Positions 1 through 5,791 of a stretch of 9,248 bases of DNA are shown here, in pieces (position 1 is the stretch's first letter; every line of letters starts with the position of its first letter). The notes beneath the pieces were generated by a model. The model had not been told where the DNA came from, did not search any database, and worked only from the letters and a program-made list of their open reading frames with translations. Position numbers and translations under genes: made by a program. Source of the stretch: DATGYC01 sp035298385. Lineage in GTDB: Bacteria; Bacillota; Sulfobacillia; Symbiobacteriales; Symbiobacteriaceae. The DNA lies in contig DATGYC010000379.1 of NCBI GenBank assembly GCA_035298385.1, forward strand, positions 1 to 9,248. The letters are read 5' to 3'.

Positions 1-37
1 GAAAGATCACATAGGGCTTAGGCCGGGAGGGGCGAAT

Positions 38-1411
38 ATGAAAGGCGGGGTGATTCACATGATTCAGGAGATCCTAGGGCCCGCCCAACAACTCCTCGCC
101 CTCCTCCACGACGGCATCGCCGCGATCGATCACCACGGCACCGTCGTCTTCGTCAATGAGGCCAACACCCGCATCACCGGCCTCCGCCCCGAACAGCTCC
201 TCGGCCGCCATGTCGACGAGGTCGTGCCGGACTCCCACCTGCTGGAGGTGCTTCAGACCGGACGAGAGCTCGTCGGCGTGCGCACGCGGGTGGGCGAGCG
301 TGAAGTGGTCTCCAACATCGTGCCCGTCTACCAGGAGCAAGACGTAGTCGGCGTGGTCTCCGTCTTCCGCGACATCACCGAGGTCCTCGCCCTGACCAGC
401 CAGCTTCAGGAGGCCCGCAACACGATCGACCTCCTGCGCTCCAGCCTCAGTACCATCCCCGCGGCCCAGGACGGCATGGTGATCGGGCGGAGCCCCCTGG
501 CGCAGAAGGTCTTCACGACCGCCATCAAGGCGGCGCCGGTCGACTCCCCGATCCTGATCGAGGGGGAGAGCGGCACCGGCAAGGAGGTCGTCGCCCGACT
601 GATCCACGCCCGCAGCCCCCGCAAGGACCGACCCCTGATCGCCGTCAACTGCGCCGCCATCCCCGGCAGCCTGCTGGAGAGCGAGCTGTTCGGCTACGAG
701 GAAGGCGCCTTCACCGGCGCCCACAAGGGCGGCCGGGCGGGCCTCTTCGAACTGGCCGATGGCGGCACCCTCTTCCTCGATGAGATCGGCGACATGGAGC
801 TAAGCCTGCAGGCCAAACTCCTGCGGGCGCTCCAGAGCGGCGAGATCCGGCGTGTGGGCGGCGAGCGGACTCGCAAGGTGAACGTCCGCATCGTCTCAGC
901 CACCAATCAGAACCTGCAACAGCTAGTCAAGGAGAAGCGCTTCCGGGAAGACCTCTACTACCGGCTGCGGGTGATCCGGCTGGAACTCCCGCCCCTGCGG
1001 GAGCGGCGGGAGGATCTGATCGACTTCGTGGAGCACGCGATGGCGAAGATCTGCACCCGCCTGGGGCGCCCCAAGGCCAGCTTTACCGCCGGGGCGATGC
1101 GGGTTCTGCTGGCCTACCCGTTCCCAGGCAACATCCGGGAGCTAGAGAACGTGGTGGAGCAGGCCGTCGTCCTGGCTGAGCAGGTGGTGATCGACGTGGC
1201 GGACCTGCCGCCGGATCTGGCGCTGACGCCAGCGGCGCCCCCGCCTACCACCACCTTCGGACTGGAGCACTTTCCCACCCTGGCGGAGTTGGAGCGTTCC
1301 CTGCTGGAGGCGGGCGTTCGCACCTTCGACTCCAAGTCCGACCTGGCCCGCCATCTGGGCCTCGGTCGCGCCACGCTCTATCGGAAGCTCGCCAAGTACG
1401 GCTTGGACTAA
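38..1411 (+). CDS. Sigma-54-dependent PAS/AAA+/Fis-type transcriptional activator, TyrR-like
   Basis: This is a bacterial enhancer-binding protein of 457 residues that should remodel RNA polymerase-sigma-54 at a nearby promoter. An N-terminal PAS sensor domain (about residues 15-113, ending FRDITE) is followed by a short helical linker (115-138). The AAA+ domain (about 148-380) has Walker A GESGTGKE (176-183), an intact sigma-54-contact loop GAFTGA (223-228), Walker B GGTLFLDE (242-249) and FREDLYYRL (302-310). A Fis-type helix-turn-helix closes the protein (about 434-454, LARHLGLGRATLYRKL). ATG 38 is chosen because GGAGGGG sits 6 nt upstream; ATG 59 is a weaker alternative. It lies 142 bp upstream of tnaA on the same strand, and that gap holds a sigma-54 promoter with dyads, so tnaA is the likely target. 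The PAS ligand is unknown; an aromatic amino acid is inferred from context and from TyrR practice. The family call is firm, the target is inferred. Confidence 0.93.
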   Translation: MKGGVIHMIQEILGPAQQLLALLHDGIAAIDHHGTVVFVNEANTRITGLRPEQLLGRHVDEVVPDSHLLEVLQTGRELVGVRTRVGEREVVSNIVPVYQEQDVVGVVSVFRDITEVLALTSQLQEARNTIDLLRSSLSTIPAAQDGMVIGRSPLAQKVFTTAIKAAPVDSPILIEGESGTGKEVVARLIHARSPRKDRPLIAVNCAAIPGSLLESELFGYEEGAFTGAHKGGRAGLFELADGGTLFLDEIGDMELSLQAKLLRALQSGEIRRVGGERTRKVNVRIVSATNQNLQQLVKEKRFREDLYYRLRVIRLELPPLRERREDLIDFVEHAMAKICTRLGRPKASFTAGAMRVLLAYPFPGNIRELENVVEQAVVLAEQVVIDVADLPPDLALTPAAPPPTTTFGLEHFPTLAELERSLLEAGVRTFDSKSDLARHLGLGRATLYRKLAKYGLD

Positions 1412-1446
1412 AGACCGTCTCAGGTTGATACAGCCTGAGACGGTCT
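1412..1446. promoter_or_regulatory. Perfect 13-bp inverted repeat: candidate activator binding site (or terminator)
   Basis: The arms AGACCGTCTCAGG (1412-1424) and CCTGAGACGGTCT (1434-1446) are perfect reverse complements around a 9-nt spacer. The repeat begins directly after the regulator stop codon, so it could be a terminator, but no convincing T-run follows (CCTGTTTC). Its centre lies about 90 bp upstream of the predicted tnaA transcription start, the usual range for upstream activating sites of sigma-54 activators. The half-site CTGAGAC recurs in the next dyad, which favours protein binding. A dual role is possible. Confidence 0.6.
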
Positions 1447-1448
1447 CC

Positions 1449-1465
1449 TGTTTCAAACTGAGACA
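1449..1465. promoter_or_regulatory. Second dyad TGTTTC-N5-GAGACA, candidate activator site
   Basis: TGTTTC (1449-1454) and GAGACA (1460-1465) form an imperfect dyad, one mismatch per arm pair. It contains a further CTGAGAC copy (1458-1464) in direct orientation, 23 bp from the copy at 1435-1441, or about two helical turns. The layout resembles tandem operator sites for a dimeric Fis-type HTH protein. It does not match the classical TyrR box (TGTAAA-N6-TTTACA). Function is inferred from position and repetition only. Confidence 0.45.
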
Positions 1466-1494
1466 CGTCCGCCCGCAAACCCTTGGTACGGTCT

Positions 1495-1510
1495 TGGCAC
1501 AGCTCTTGCT
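1495..1510 (+). promoter_or_regulatory. Sigma-54 (-24/-12) promoter of tnaA
   Basis: TGGCACAGCTCTTGCT matches the consensus TGGCACGNNNNTTGCW at every fixed position except the seventh (A for G). GG is at 1496-1497 and GC at 1508-1509, with the exact required spacing. The predicted start is near 1521, giving a leader of about 33 nt. The gene just upstream encodes a GAFTGA-containing sigma-54 activator, which supports the call. Confidence 0.88.
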
Positions 1511-1537
1511 CCTCCTGTAGGGTGCTACTGCCATACC

Positions 1538-1544
1538 AAGGAGG
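1538..1544 (+). promoter_or_regulatory. Ribosome binding site of tnaA
   Basis: AAGGAGG lies 9 nt upstream of ATG 1554. It is a near-perfect Shine-Dalgarno sequence and fixes the tnaA start. Confidence 0.85.
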
Positions 1545-1553
1545 ATCATCGAC

Positions 1554-2951
1554 ATGCCCAAAGGCGAGCCGTTCAAGATCAAGATGGTCGAGCCCATTCG
1601 CCTGATCTCGCGTGCCGAGCGGGCGGAGGCGATCCGTGCCGCTGGCTACAACATCTTTGGCCTGCGCTCCCGCGACGTCTACATTGATCTGCTGACCGAC
1701 TCCGGTACGGGCGCCATGAGCCAGGAGCAGTGGGGCGCCCTGATGGTGGGCGACGAGTCCTACGCGGGGTCGAACAGCTACTACAAGTTGAAGGAGACGG
1801 TGACCGACATCACCGGCTATCCGTACGTCGTGCCCACCCATCAAGGGCGCGGCGCCGAGCAGTGCCTCTTCCCGGCGCTAATCACCCGCCCCGGCATGTA
1901 CGCCCTCTCGAACATGTTCTTCGATACGACTCGCGCCCACGTGCAGCTGGCCCAGGGGCGCCCGATCGATCTGGTGATTCCGGAGGCCGAGCATACCACG
2001 TTCTATCACCCCTTCAAGGGCAACATGGACACGGAGCGGCTGGAGCAGTTCATTCAGACGAATGGCTCCGAGAACATCGCCTGCATCGTCATGACGATTA
2101 CGAACAACTCAGCCGGCGGTCAGCCCGTCTCCATGGCCAACATGCGGGAGACGAGCCGCATCGCCCGGGCCTACGGCATTCCGCTGCTCTTTGACACCGC
2201 CCGCTACGCGGAGAACTGCTTCTTCATCCGCGAGCGCGAGCCCGGCTACGCCAACACAGCCCCGATCGATATCGCCCGGGAGTTGTTCGCCTACGGGGAC
2301 GGCCTCATGATGAGCGCCAAGAAGGACGCCCTGGTCAACATTGGTGGACTGCTGGCCTTCCGCAGCGAAGAGCTCTTCCAGAAGGCTGTCGGCTTCGTGG
2401 TGCCCTTTGAGGGCTTCCTCACCTATGGTGGTCTGGCCGGCCGCGACATTGAGGCGATGGCGGTGGGCCTGCGGGAGGCGCTGGAGCCCGACTACTTGGC
2501 TAGCCGGATTGGGCAGGTGGCCTATCTGGGCGAGCTGCTGAAGGCGGCGGGCGTGCCGATTCAAGAGCCGGTCGGTGGCCATGCGGTCTTCGTCGACGCC
2601 AAGCGCTTCCTGCCGCATCTCCCGGCCGACCAGTTCCCGGGCCATGCCCTCGCGATTGAGGCCTATATCGAAGGCGGCATCCGTGGCGTCGAGGTCGGAT
2701 CTCTGATGATGGGCCGCGATCCGGAGACCGGATTACAGTTGGAGAGCCCCTTCGAGTTCCTGCGGCTGGCGATTCCGCGCCGGACCTACACCAGAGCGCA
2801 CATGGAGGATGTGGCTGATGCCCTGATCGCTGTCTACAAGCGGCGGGAGTCGGTTCGTGGCGTCCAGTTCGCCTGGGAACCGAAGGTGCTGCGCCACTTC
2901 ACGGCCCGGTTTGCGCAGGTTGACGCCCTGGTCGGCATCGGCGACGATTAA
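1554..2951 (+). CDS. tnaA: Tryptophanase (tryptophan indole-lyase)
   Basis: This PLP enzyme of 465 residues cleaves L-tryptophan to indole, pyruvate and ammonia in the cytosol. Alignment from memory to tryptophanases and tyrosine phenol-lyases shows the family blocks IDLLTDSGTGAMS (44-56), PTHQGRGAEQ (94-103), NNSAGGQP (184-191) and SAKKDALVNIGG (254-265), with the PLP lysine at Lys257. Tyrosine phenol-lyase has Thr124, Arg381 and Phe448; here those positions are Asp124 (FFDTT), Val381 (GVEVGS) and His448 (LRHFTAR), as in tryptophanases. The start is set by AAGGAGG 9 nt upstream, and the length is normal for the family (about 455-475). It is transcribed from a sigma-54 promoter, apparently under the upstream PAS/AAA+ activator. 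No tnaC leader peptide fits the roughly 33-nt leader, and no tnaB-type permease follows. The residues are seen; the exact substrate preference is inferred from them. Confidence 0.94.
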   Translation: MPKGEPFKIKMVEPIRLISRAERAEAIRAAGYNIFGLRSRDVYIDLLTDSGTGAMSQEQWGALMVGDESYAGSNSYYKLKETVTDITGYPYVVPTHQGRGAEQCLFPALITRPGMYALSNMFFDTTRAHVQLAQGRPIDLVIPEAEHTTFYHPFKGNMDTERLEQFIQTNGSENIACIVMTITNNSAGGQPVSMANMRETSRIARAYGIPLLFDTARYAENCFFIREREPGYANTAPIDIARELFAYGDGLMMSAKKDALVNIGGLLAFRSEELFQKAVGFVVPFEGFLTYGGLAGRDIEAMAVGLREALEPDYLASRIGQVAYLGELLKAAGVPIQEPVGGHAVFVDAKRFLPHLPADQFPGHALAIEAYIEGGIRGVEVGSLMMGRDPETGLQLESPFEFLRLAIPRRTYTRAHMEDVADALIAVYKRRESVRGVQFAWEPKVLRHFTARFAQVDALVGIGDD

Positions 2952-2957
2952 GCGAAA

Positions 2958-2991
2958 GGGCGCCAGTCCCCGAGTGGGGGACTGGGTGCCC
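2958..2991. terminator. GC-rich hairpin between convergent tnaA and the phosphoesterase gene
   Basis: CCAGTCCCC (2963-2971) pairs with GGGGACTGG (2977-2985) around a 5-nt loop, and GGGC/GCCC can extend the stem past a bulge. It starts 6 nt after the tnaA stop and 12 nt before the end of the convergent gene. T-runs are weak on both sides, so termination in either direction is plausible but not certain. Confidence 0.6.
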
Positions 2992-3003
2992 CGGCGCCGC
3001 TCT

Positions 3004-3864
3004 CTATCCGACTCCCCGCCGCAGGGTCACCAGGGTCACCTCTTGCGGACACCCGTAACGGATCGGCGCCGTCGTAAAGCCGATCCCCCTCGACGTGTAG
3101 AGCTGCAGTCCGTGCGCCCCCACCGTATAGAGCCCCATCGGGTACTTCTTCCCGCCCGTCGGCAGAGCCACCGGCCCGATCCCCGGTAGCCGGACCTGCC
3201 CCCCGTGGGAGTGCCCGGAGAGCTGGAAGAGTAGGTTATCCCCCGCTACCTGGAGGGCATCATCTGCCCAGTCGGGCTCGTGCGCCAAGAGCAGGGTTGG
3301 CACGCCCGCTGGCTTGTCGCGCAGGGCCACCGCCAGGTCCGGGCGCCCCACCCAGCAGTCGTCGACCCCGGCCAGCCAGAGCTTCTCGCCGTTGTACTGA
3401 ATCAACTGCCCCTGGTTGCGCAGGATCGGCACCCCGACATCCGTCATCGCCCGCTCCACCTTGTCGCCGGACTCCCCAGCCCAGATGTCGTGGTTGCCCA
3501 GCACACCGAACCGCCCCAGGGGGGCCTCCAGGTGGGTGAAGGCCTCAGCCGTCGCCTTCAGCTCATCCGGCTCGGCCCAGTCGTGGATCAGGTCGCCACC
3601 GAGGAGGGCGAGGTGGGCACCGGATCGGTTTGCCATCCGGACCGCGGCCTCTGCCAGCTCCGGTCCGTAGAAGTTGGCGACATGCAGGTCGGTCAGGTAG
3701 GCGATCTTCAGCCCATCAAGGCCGGGGGGCAGGCTCGGGTGGACCAGATCGAGCTGGATCAGCTGCAGGCCGTTCTTCTCTGCGCCTGCGAAGCCAGCAG
3801 TCGCCAGCCCCAAGGCGGTGGCCGTGGCCAGGAACTTCCGGCGGGTCCAGCGACCAAAGGACAT
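3004..3864 (-). CDS. Tat-exported metallophosphoesterase, YkuE/YaeI type
   Basis: This is a calcineurin-like metal-dependent phosphoesterase of 286 residues. The N-terminus carries a twin-arginine signal (TRRKFL at 7-12, then a hydrophobic stretch to about residue 27), so the folded enzyme should be exported to the outer face of the membrane. All metal-binding motifs are present in order: TDLH (58-61), LGGD (88-91), GNHD (123-126), AHEP (194-197) and GHSHGGQ (217-223). Relatives include YaeI and Bacillus YkuE, whose substrates are poorly defined. The open frame reaches TTG 3897, but ATG 3864 has GGGGGTG about 6 nt upstream and puts the Tat motif at the usual place, so I use it. A bidirectional terminator separates it from the Rieske-DUF59 unit upstream, and no clear promoter is visible in the 82-bp gap. 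The family is firm, the substrate unknown. Confidence 0.9.
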   Translation of the reverse strand: MSFGRWTRRKFLATATALGLATAGFAGAEKNGLQLIQLDLVHPSLPPGLDGLKIAYLTDLHVANFYGPELAEAAVRMANRSGAHLALLGGDLIHDWAEPDELKATAEAFTHLEAPLGRFGVLGNHDIWAGESGDKVERAMTDVGVPILRNQGQLIQYNGEKLWLAGVDDCWVGRPDLAVALRDKPAGVPTLLLAHEPDWADDALQVAGDNLLFQLSGHSHGGQVRLPGIGPVALPTGGKKYPMGLYTVGAHGLQLYTSRGIGFTTAPIRYGCPQEVTLVTLRRGVG

Positions 3865-3909
3865 GCGTTCACCCCCATCTGGTGCTAGTCTGTCCAAGGA
3901 TACAAAACG

Positions 3910-3935
3910 CCCCCGCTCTCTTTCGAGGGCGGGGG
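3910..3935. terminator. Bidirectional rho-independent terminator after the Rieske-DUF59 unit
   Basis: CCCCCGCTCTC (3910-3920) pairs with GAGGGCGGGGG (3925-3935) with one mismatch and a 4-nt loop. On the minus strand it follows the DUF59 gene by 11 nt and is trailed by CGTTTTG. On the plus strand it is trailed by TGGTTTTTCTC. Its main role should be to end the minus-strand two-gene transcript. Confidence 0.8.
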
Positions 3936-3946
3936 TGGTTTTTCTC

Positions 3947-4261
3947 TTAGAGCAGGCCCATCTGGCGGGCCTTCTTCAGGCGCTCGCTCATCATCGACTC
4001 GGTCCAGGGCGGATCGAAGACGATCTGCACGTCGACCTGGTTGACGCCCTCGATCGTCTTGATCGCGGCCTCGGCCTGGGACTGCATCAGCGGTCCGACT
4101 GGGCAGGCGGGCGAGGTGAGCGTCATGTCGACGCCGACGTTGTTGTCCGGGGTGACCTCAACCTCATAGACGAGGCCGAGATCGACGATGTTCAGCCGGA
4201 GTTCGGGGTCGTTTACCTTCATCAGGACCTTCATGACCTGTTCCTTGGTGATCTGCTCCAT
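3947..4261 (-). CDS. MIP18/DUF59 family Fe-S cluster assembly factor (SufT-like)
   Basis: This small protein of 104 residues belongs to the MIP18 (DUF59) family, which includes SufT, PaaD-like proteins and the eukaryotic Fe-S targeting factor. Hallmarks are DPELRLNIVDLGLVY (18-32), TLTSPACPVG (47-56) with the conserved Cys53, and DPPWTESMMSE (83-93) near the end, finishing GLL. Family members help mature iron-sulfur proteins in the cytosol. The frame stays open far upstream (to 4561), but that part is the shadow of the Rieske gene. ATG 4261 is the real start because GGAGG sits about 10 nt before it, inside the last codons of the upstream gene. Only 4 nt separate the two genes, so they are translationally coupled. 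A hairpin terminator follows the stop. The family is sure, the exact client proteins unknown. Confidence 0.9.
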   Translation of the reverse strand: MEQITKEQVMKVLMKVNDPELRLNIVDLGLVYEVEVTPDNNVGVDMTLTSPACPVGPLMQSQAEAAIKTIEGVNQVDVQIVFDPPWTESMMSERLKKARQMGLL

Positions 4262-4265
4262 CTGG

Positions 4266-4571
4266 TTAAACCTCCACGTAGATCGTTTCGCCATCGATCT
4301 TGACCGGATAGGTCTCGACGGCGGTGACGGCGGGCAGCTTGAGCGCCTCGCCGGTCTTGAGGCAGAAGATCGCCCCGTGTAGGGGGCAGGTGACCTTGCA
4401 GTCATGGACGTCGCCCTCGGCGAGGGAGACCTCAGCATGGGTGCAGGTATCATCGATCGCGTAATAGTGCCCGGCGGTGAAGAAGATGGCGATCGGGTTT
4501 CGCTTGACCACGATCCGCTTCGACTTGCCATCAGGGATCTCGCCGACTTTGCAGACTTCAACCAGGGCCAT
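4266..4571 (-). CDS. Rieske [2Fe-2S] ferredoxin, non-heme oxygenase ferredoxin/NirD type
   Basis: This soluble single-domain Rieske protein of 101 residues should carry a 2Fe-2S cluster for electron transfer. The cluster ligands are visible as CTH (Cys43, His45) and CPLHG (Cys62, His65), 16 residues apart, the spacing of ferredoxin-type and NirD-type Rieske proteins. No signal peptide or membrane segment is present. ATG 4571 has GGGAGGG about 7 nt upstream. Its partner, 4 nt downstream, is a MIP18/DUF59 Fe-S assembly factor, and such Rieske plus DUF59 pairs are frequent near suf operons. No sufBCDSU gene is visible here. The start overlaps the stop of a short upstream frame as TGATG, which hints at a longer ancestral operon. 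The cofactor is firm, the redox partner unknown. Confidence 0.92.
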   Translation of the reverse strand: MALVEVCKVGEIPDGKSKRIVVKRNPIAIFFTAGHYYAIDDTCTHAEVSLAEGDVHDCKVTCPLHGAIFCLKTGEALKLPAVTAVETYPVKIDGETIYVEV

Positions 4572-4681
4572 CAGAAACCCTCCCTTCGGATGCGAGCCAC
4601 CGCCTCAAGGGCGACGGTTCGATCCGCTGCGTGCATCCGCTCTGCCACTAGGATAACCGTTTCCGCAGCCTGAGACTGATT
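4571..4681 (-). pseudogene. Short open frame upstream of the Rieske gene, possible gene remnant
   Basis: On the minus strand 36 codons run from an in-frame TAG (4682-4684) to a TGA that overlaps the Rieske ATG as TGATG. The translation ends HAADRTVALEAVARIRREGF, which has the look of a protein C-terminus. ATG 4636 would give 21 residues and has only a poor ribosome site. It could be the tail of a lost upstream operon gene, a translated leader, or chance. I recognise no family. Confidence 0.3.
4632..4647 (-). promoter_or_regulatory. Weak sigma-54-like element upstream of the Rieske gene
   Basis: Read on the minus strand, TGGCAGAGCGGATGCA keeps TGGCA and TGC at the right spacing, with mismatches at positions 6, 7 and 12 of the consensus. 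A start near 4622 would leave about 50 nt before the Rieske ATG. Upstream (4666-4676) lies CAGCCTGAGAC, identical over 11 bases to part of the tnaA upstream repeat. This is suggestive only, and it overlaps the short frame described at this place. Confidence 0.25.
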
Positions 4682-4851
4682 CTAGTTCTCGCTGCGCGAC
4701 CTCGACTGTGCGATTTGTCACAGAGACGAGCCGCCCGCCAGCCCCCGTACCTATTGACGAGGAGATGGCTGGTTTGGATACCCAGAGTCGGAGTGCGGCC
4801 TGCCTAGGGCGACATAGGCGCCGGCCGGGGAGGCAACATGGGGTTGGCTCC

Positions 4852-4899
4852 GTCAGGTTTCTTACCAGTGAGACAGGTTGGCAGGCAAAAAAACCTGAC
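4852..4899. repeat. 9-bp inverted repeat with 30-nt spacer
   Basis: GTCAGGTTT (4852-4860) is the exact reverse complement of AAACCTGAC (4891-4899), and a further ACAGGTT lies inside the spacer. The right arm is preceded by a run of seven A. It could be a small hairpin, a decayed mobile-element end or chance. No function is assigned. Confidence 0.4.
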
Positions 4900-5191
4900 A
4901 GAGGAAGCGGGATTCGCTATGAAGCGGGCCAGAATTGGCGTCATACCGTGGTGCACGCAGCGCTCTGTCAGCTTCTTTACGCCAAAGTTGGGAATCAGCC
5001 GAGATACGCGCCAAAATAGGAAATAGGCTGGAAGCCGTTGCCAGCCATTTGGCATAGGACCGCACTGTGGGCTGGAGTGAATCCAGTTCATGGCCCGCTT
5101 TCGTTGTGCCTGAGTGAGTCTCACGATTTGCTGACAGATCATTGCCGTCCGAAGTATGGGGCCCTCACGGAACTTGTTGTACAAGAAATGA

Positions 5192-5404
5192 GGTACTGTC
5201 TTCCCACTGTGGTACAGGAGCAGCCACGATTCCCGTGTAATCCTGCAAGATCGTGAAGTTCTGGGATACTCACTTCTGTGGCTGACACAGACCCGACACT
5301 TACAAATGGATATCGCTCTCCATTACAACGGGCCGACTGTCACACAAAGAAGGTGGCCCGTCCCCGCTCAAGGATTGAGCTACTTTGACCTTCCTAATGT
5401 TTGA
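5192..5404 (+). pseudogene. Open frame of 70 codons with no start, possible degraded gene end
   Basis: Between in-frame stops at 5189 and 5402 lies an uninterrupted frame that includes the stretches SRVILQDREVLGYSLLWLTQ and MDIALHYNGP. The first ATG is internal (5309) and has no ribosome site, so no intact gene starts here. The stop is 2 nt before a strong hairpin, as for a real gene end. Transposase C-termini crossed my mind (a WYR...LLWLT...HYNG pattern), but I cannot assign a family. It may equally be chance. Confidence 0.3.
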
Positions 5405-5406
5405 AA

Positions 5407-5442
5407 CGAAGACAGCCGGGGCGATTGCCGCGGCTGTCTTCG
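5407..5442. terminator. Strong hairpin, terminator-like, with weak T-run
   Basis: CGAAGACAGCCG (5407-5418) pairs perfectly with CGGCTGTCTTCG (5431-5442). Inside, GGC/GCC can pair again around a GATT tetraloop. CTTATTGT follows on the plus strand and TTTCAAAC on the minus strand, so it is not a classical U-tract terminator, but it is by far the strongest structure in this gap. Confidence 0.6.
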
Positions 5443-5705
5443 CTTATTGTCATCCGTTTGTTTCTTCAACCGCATTCGTCGGAACCACGGCCTTGACTTA
5501 GGTTGTATCTGGAGTCCAGTGGACAGCGCACATAACGGCCGTCCGGTGCTGCGCTAGATCTAGACTTCCTGCAGTAGATGGCGTCGACAACTTCACCGGC
5601 GAATCTTAGAACCGTAGCTGGACCTTGATAACAGAAGTCGATGGACTATGTGCCCAAAGATGATGTGTAACCTTGGCGCGGAGGATTTCTCTATATCAAT
5701 GGTCA

Positions 5706-5733
5706 TTTACAAAATAGTACACACATATATAAT
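5706..5733 (+). promoter_or_regulatory. Vegetative (sigma-A type) promoter of the interrupted peptidase gene
   Basis: TTTACA (5706-5711) and a perfect TATAAT (5728-5733) are separated by 16 bp, within an AT-rich stretch that contrasts with its surroundings. The predicted start near 5740 leaves a leader of about 50 nt before ATG 5792. AGGAGG lies about 9 nt before that ATG and decides the start. Confidence 0.75.
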
Positions 5734-5791
5734 AGTATTTAGATTCAGGTTTTTCACAGGTCATTTAGGCATATTAGGAGGAATTGAGTTC

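Larger units (their letters stand above)
4685..5705. other. About 1 kb without a recognisable gene
   Basis: No frame here resembles a family I know, and the base composition is lower in GC than the left half. It holds an inverted repeat (4852-4899), small hairpins near 5026-5046 and 5064-5091, an open frame without a start (5192-5404), a strong hairpin (5407-5442) and a palindrome CTAGATCTAG (5554-5563). Longer open frames on either strand (for example 4804-5184 minus) lack ribosome sites and recognisable motifs. The region may be a graveyard of degraded mobile or accessory genes. Confidence 0.5.

Noticed and set aside
1510..1545. TCCTCCT (1510-1516) is complementary to AGGAGGA (1539-1545), a possible structure hiding the tnaA ribosome site.
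   Set aside because: The first arm overlaps the -12 region and lies upstream of the predicted transcription start, so it would not be in the mRNA made from the sigma-54 promoter.
2109..2645. A 178-codon open frame on the minus strand inside tnaA.
   Set aside because: It is a shadow of the GC-rich tnaA frame; it has no ribosome site and no recognisable domain, while tnaA is certain.
1554..2951. Annotation as tyrosine phenol-lyase, suggested by the TyrR-like neighbour.
   Set aside because: Arg381 and Phe448 of phenol-lyases are replaced by Val and His, and Thr124 by Asp, which is the tryptophanase pattern.
4616..4625. GGTTCGATCC resembles a tRNA T-loop.
   Set aside because: The flanking bases do not pair to a T-stem, and no acceptor, D or anticodon arm can be found around it.
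4804..5184. A 126-codon open frame on the minus strand that could be a hypothetical gene.
   Set aside because: It has no ribosome site, no known motif and an odd composition at its end; a different minus-strand frame in the same place looks equally open, so neither is convincing.
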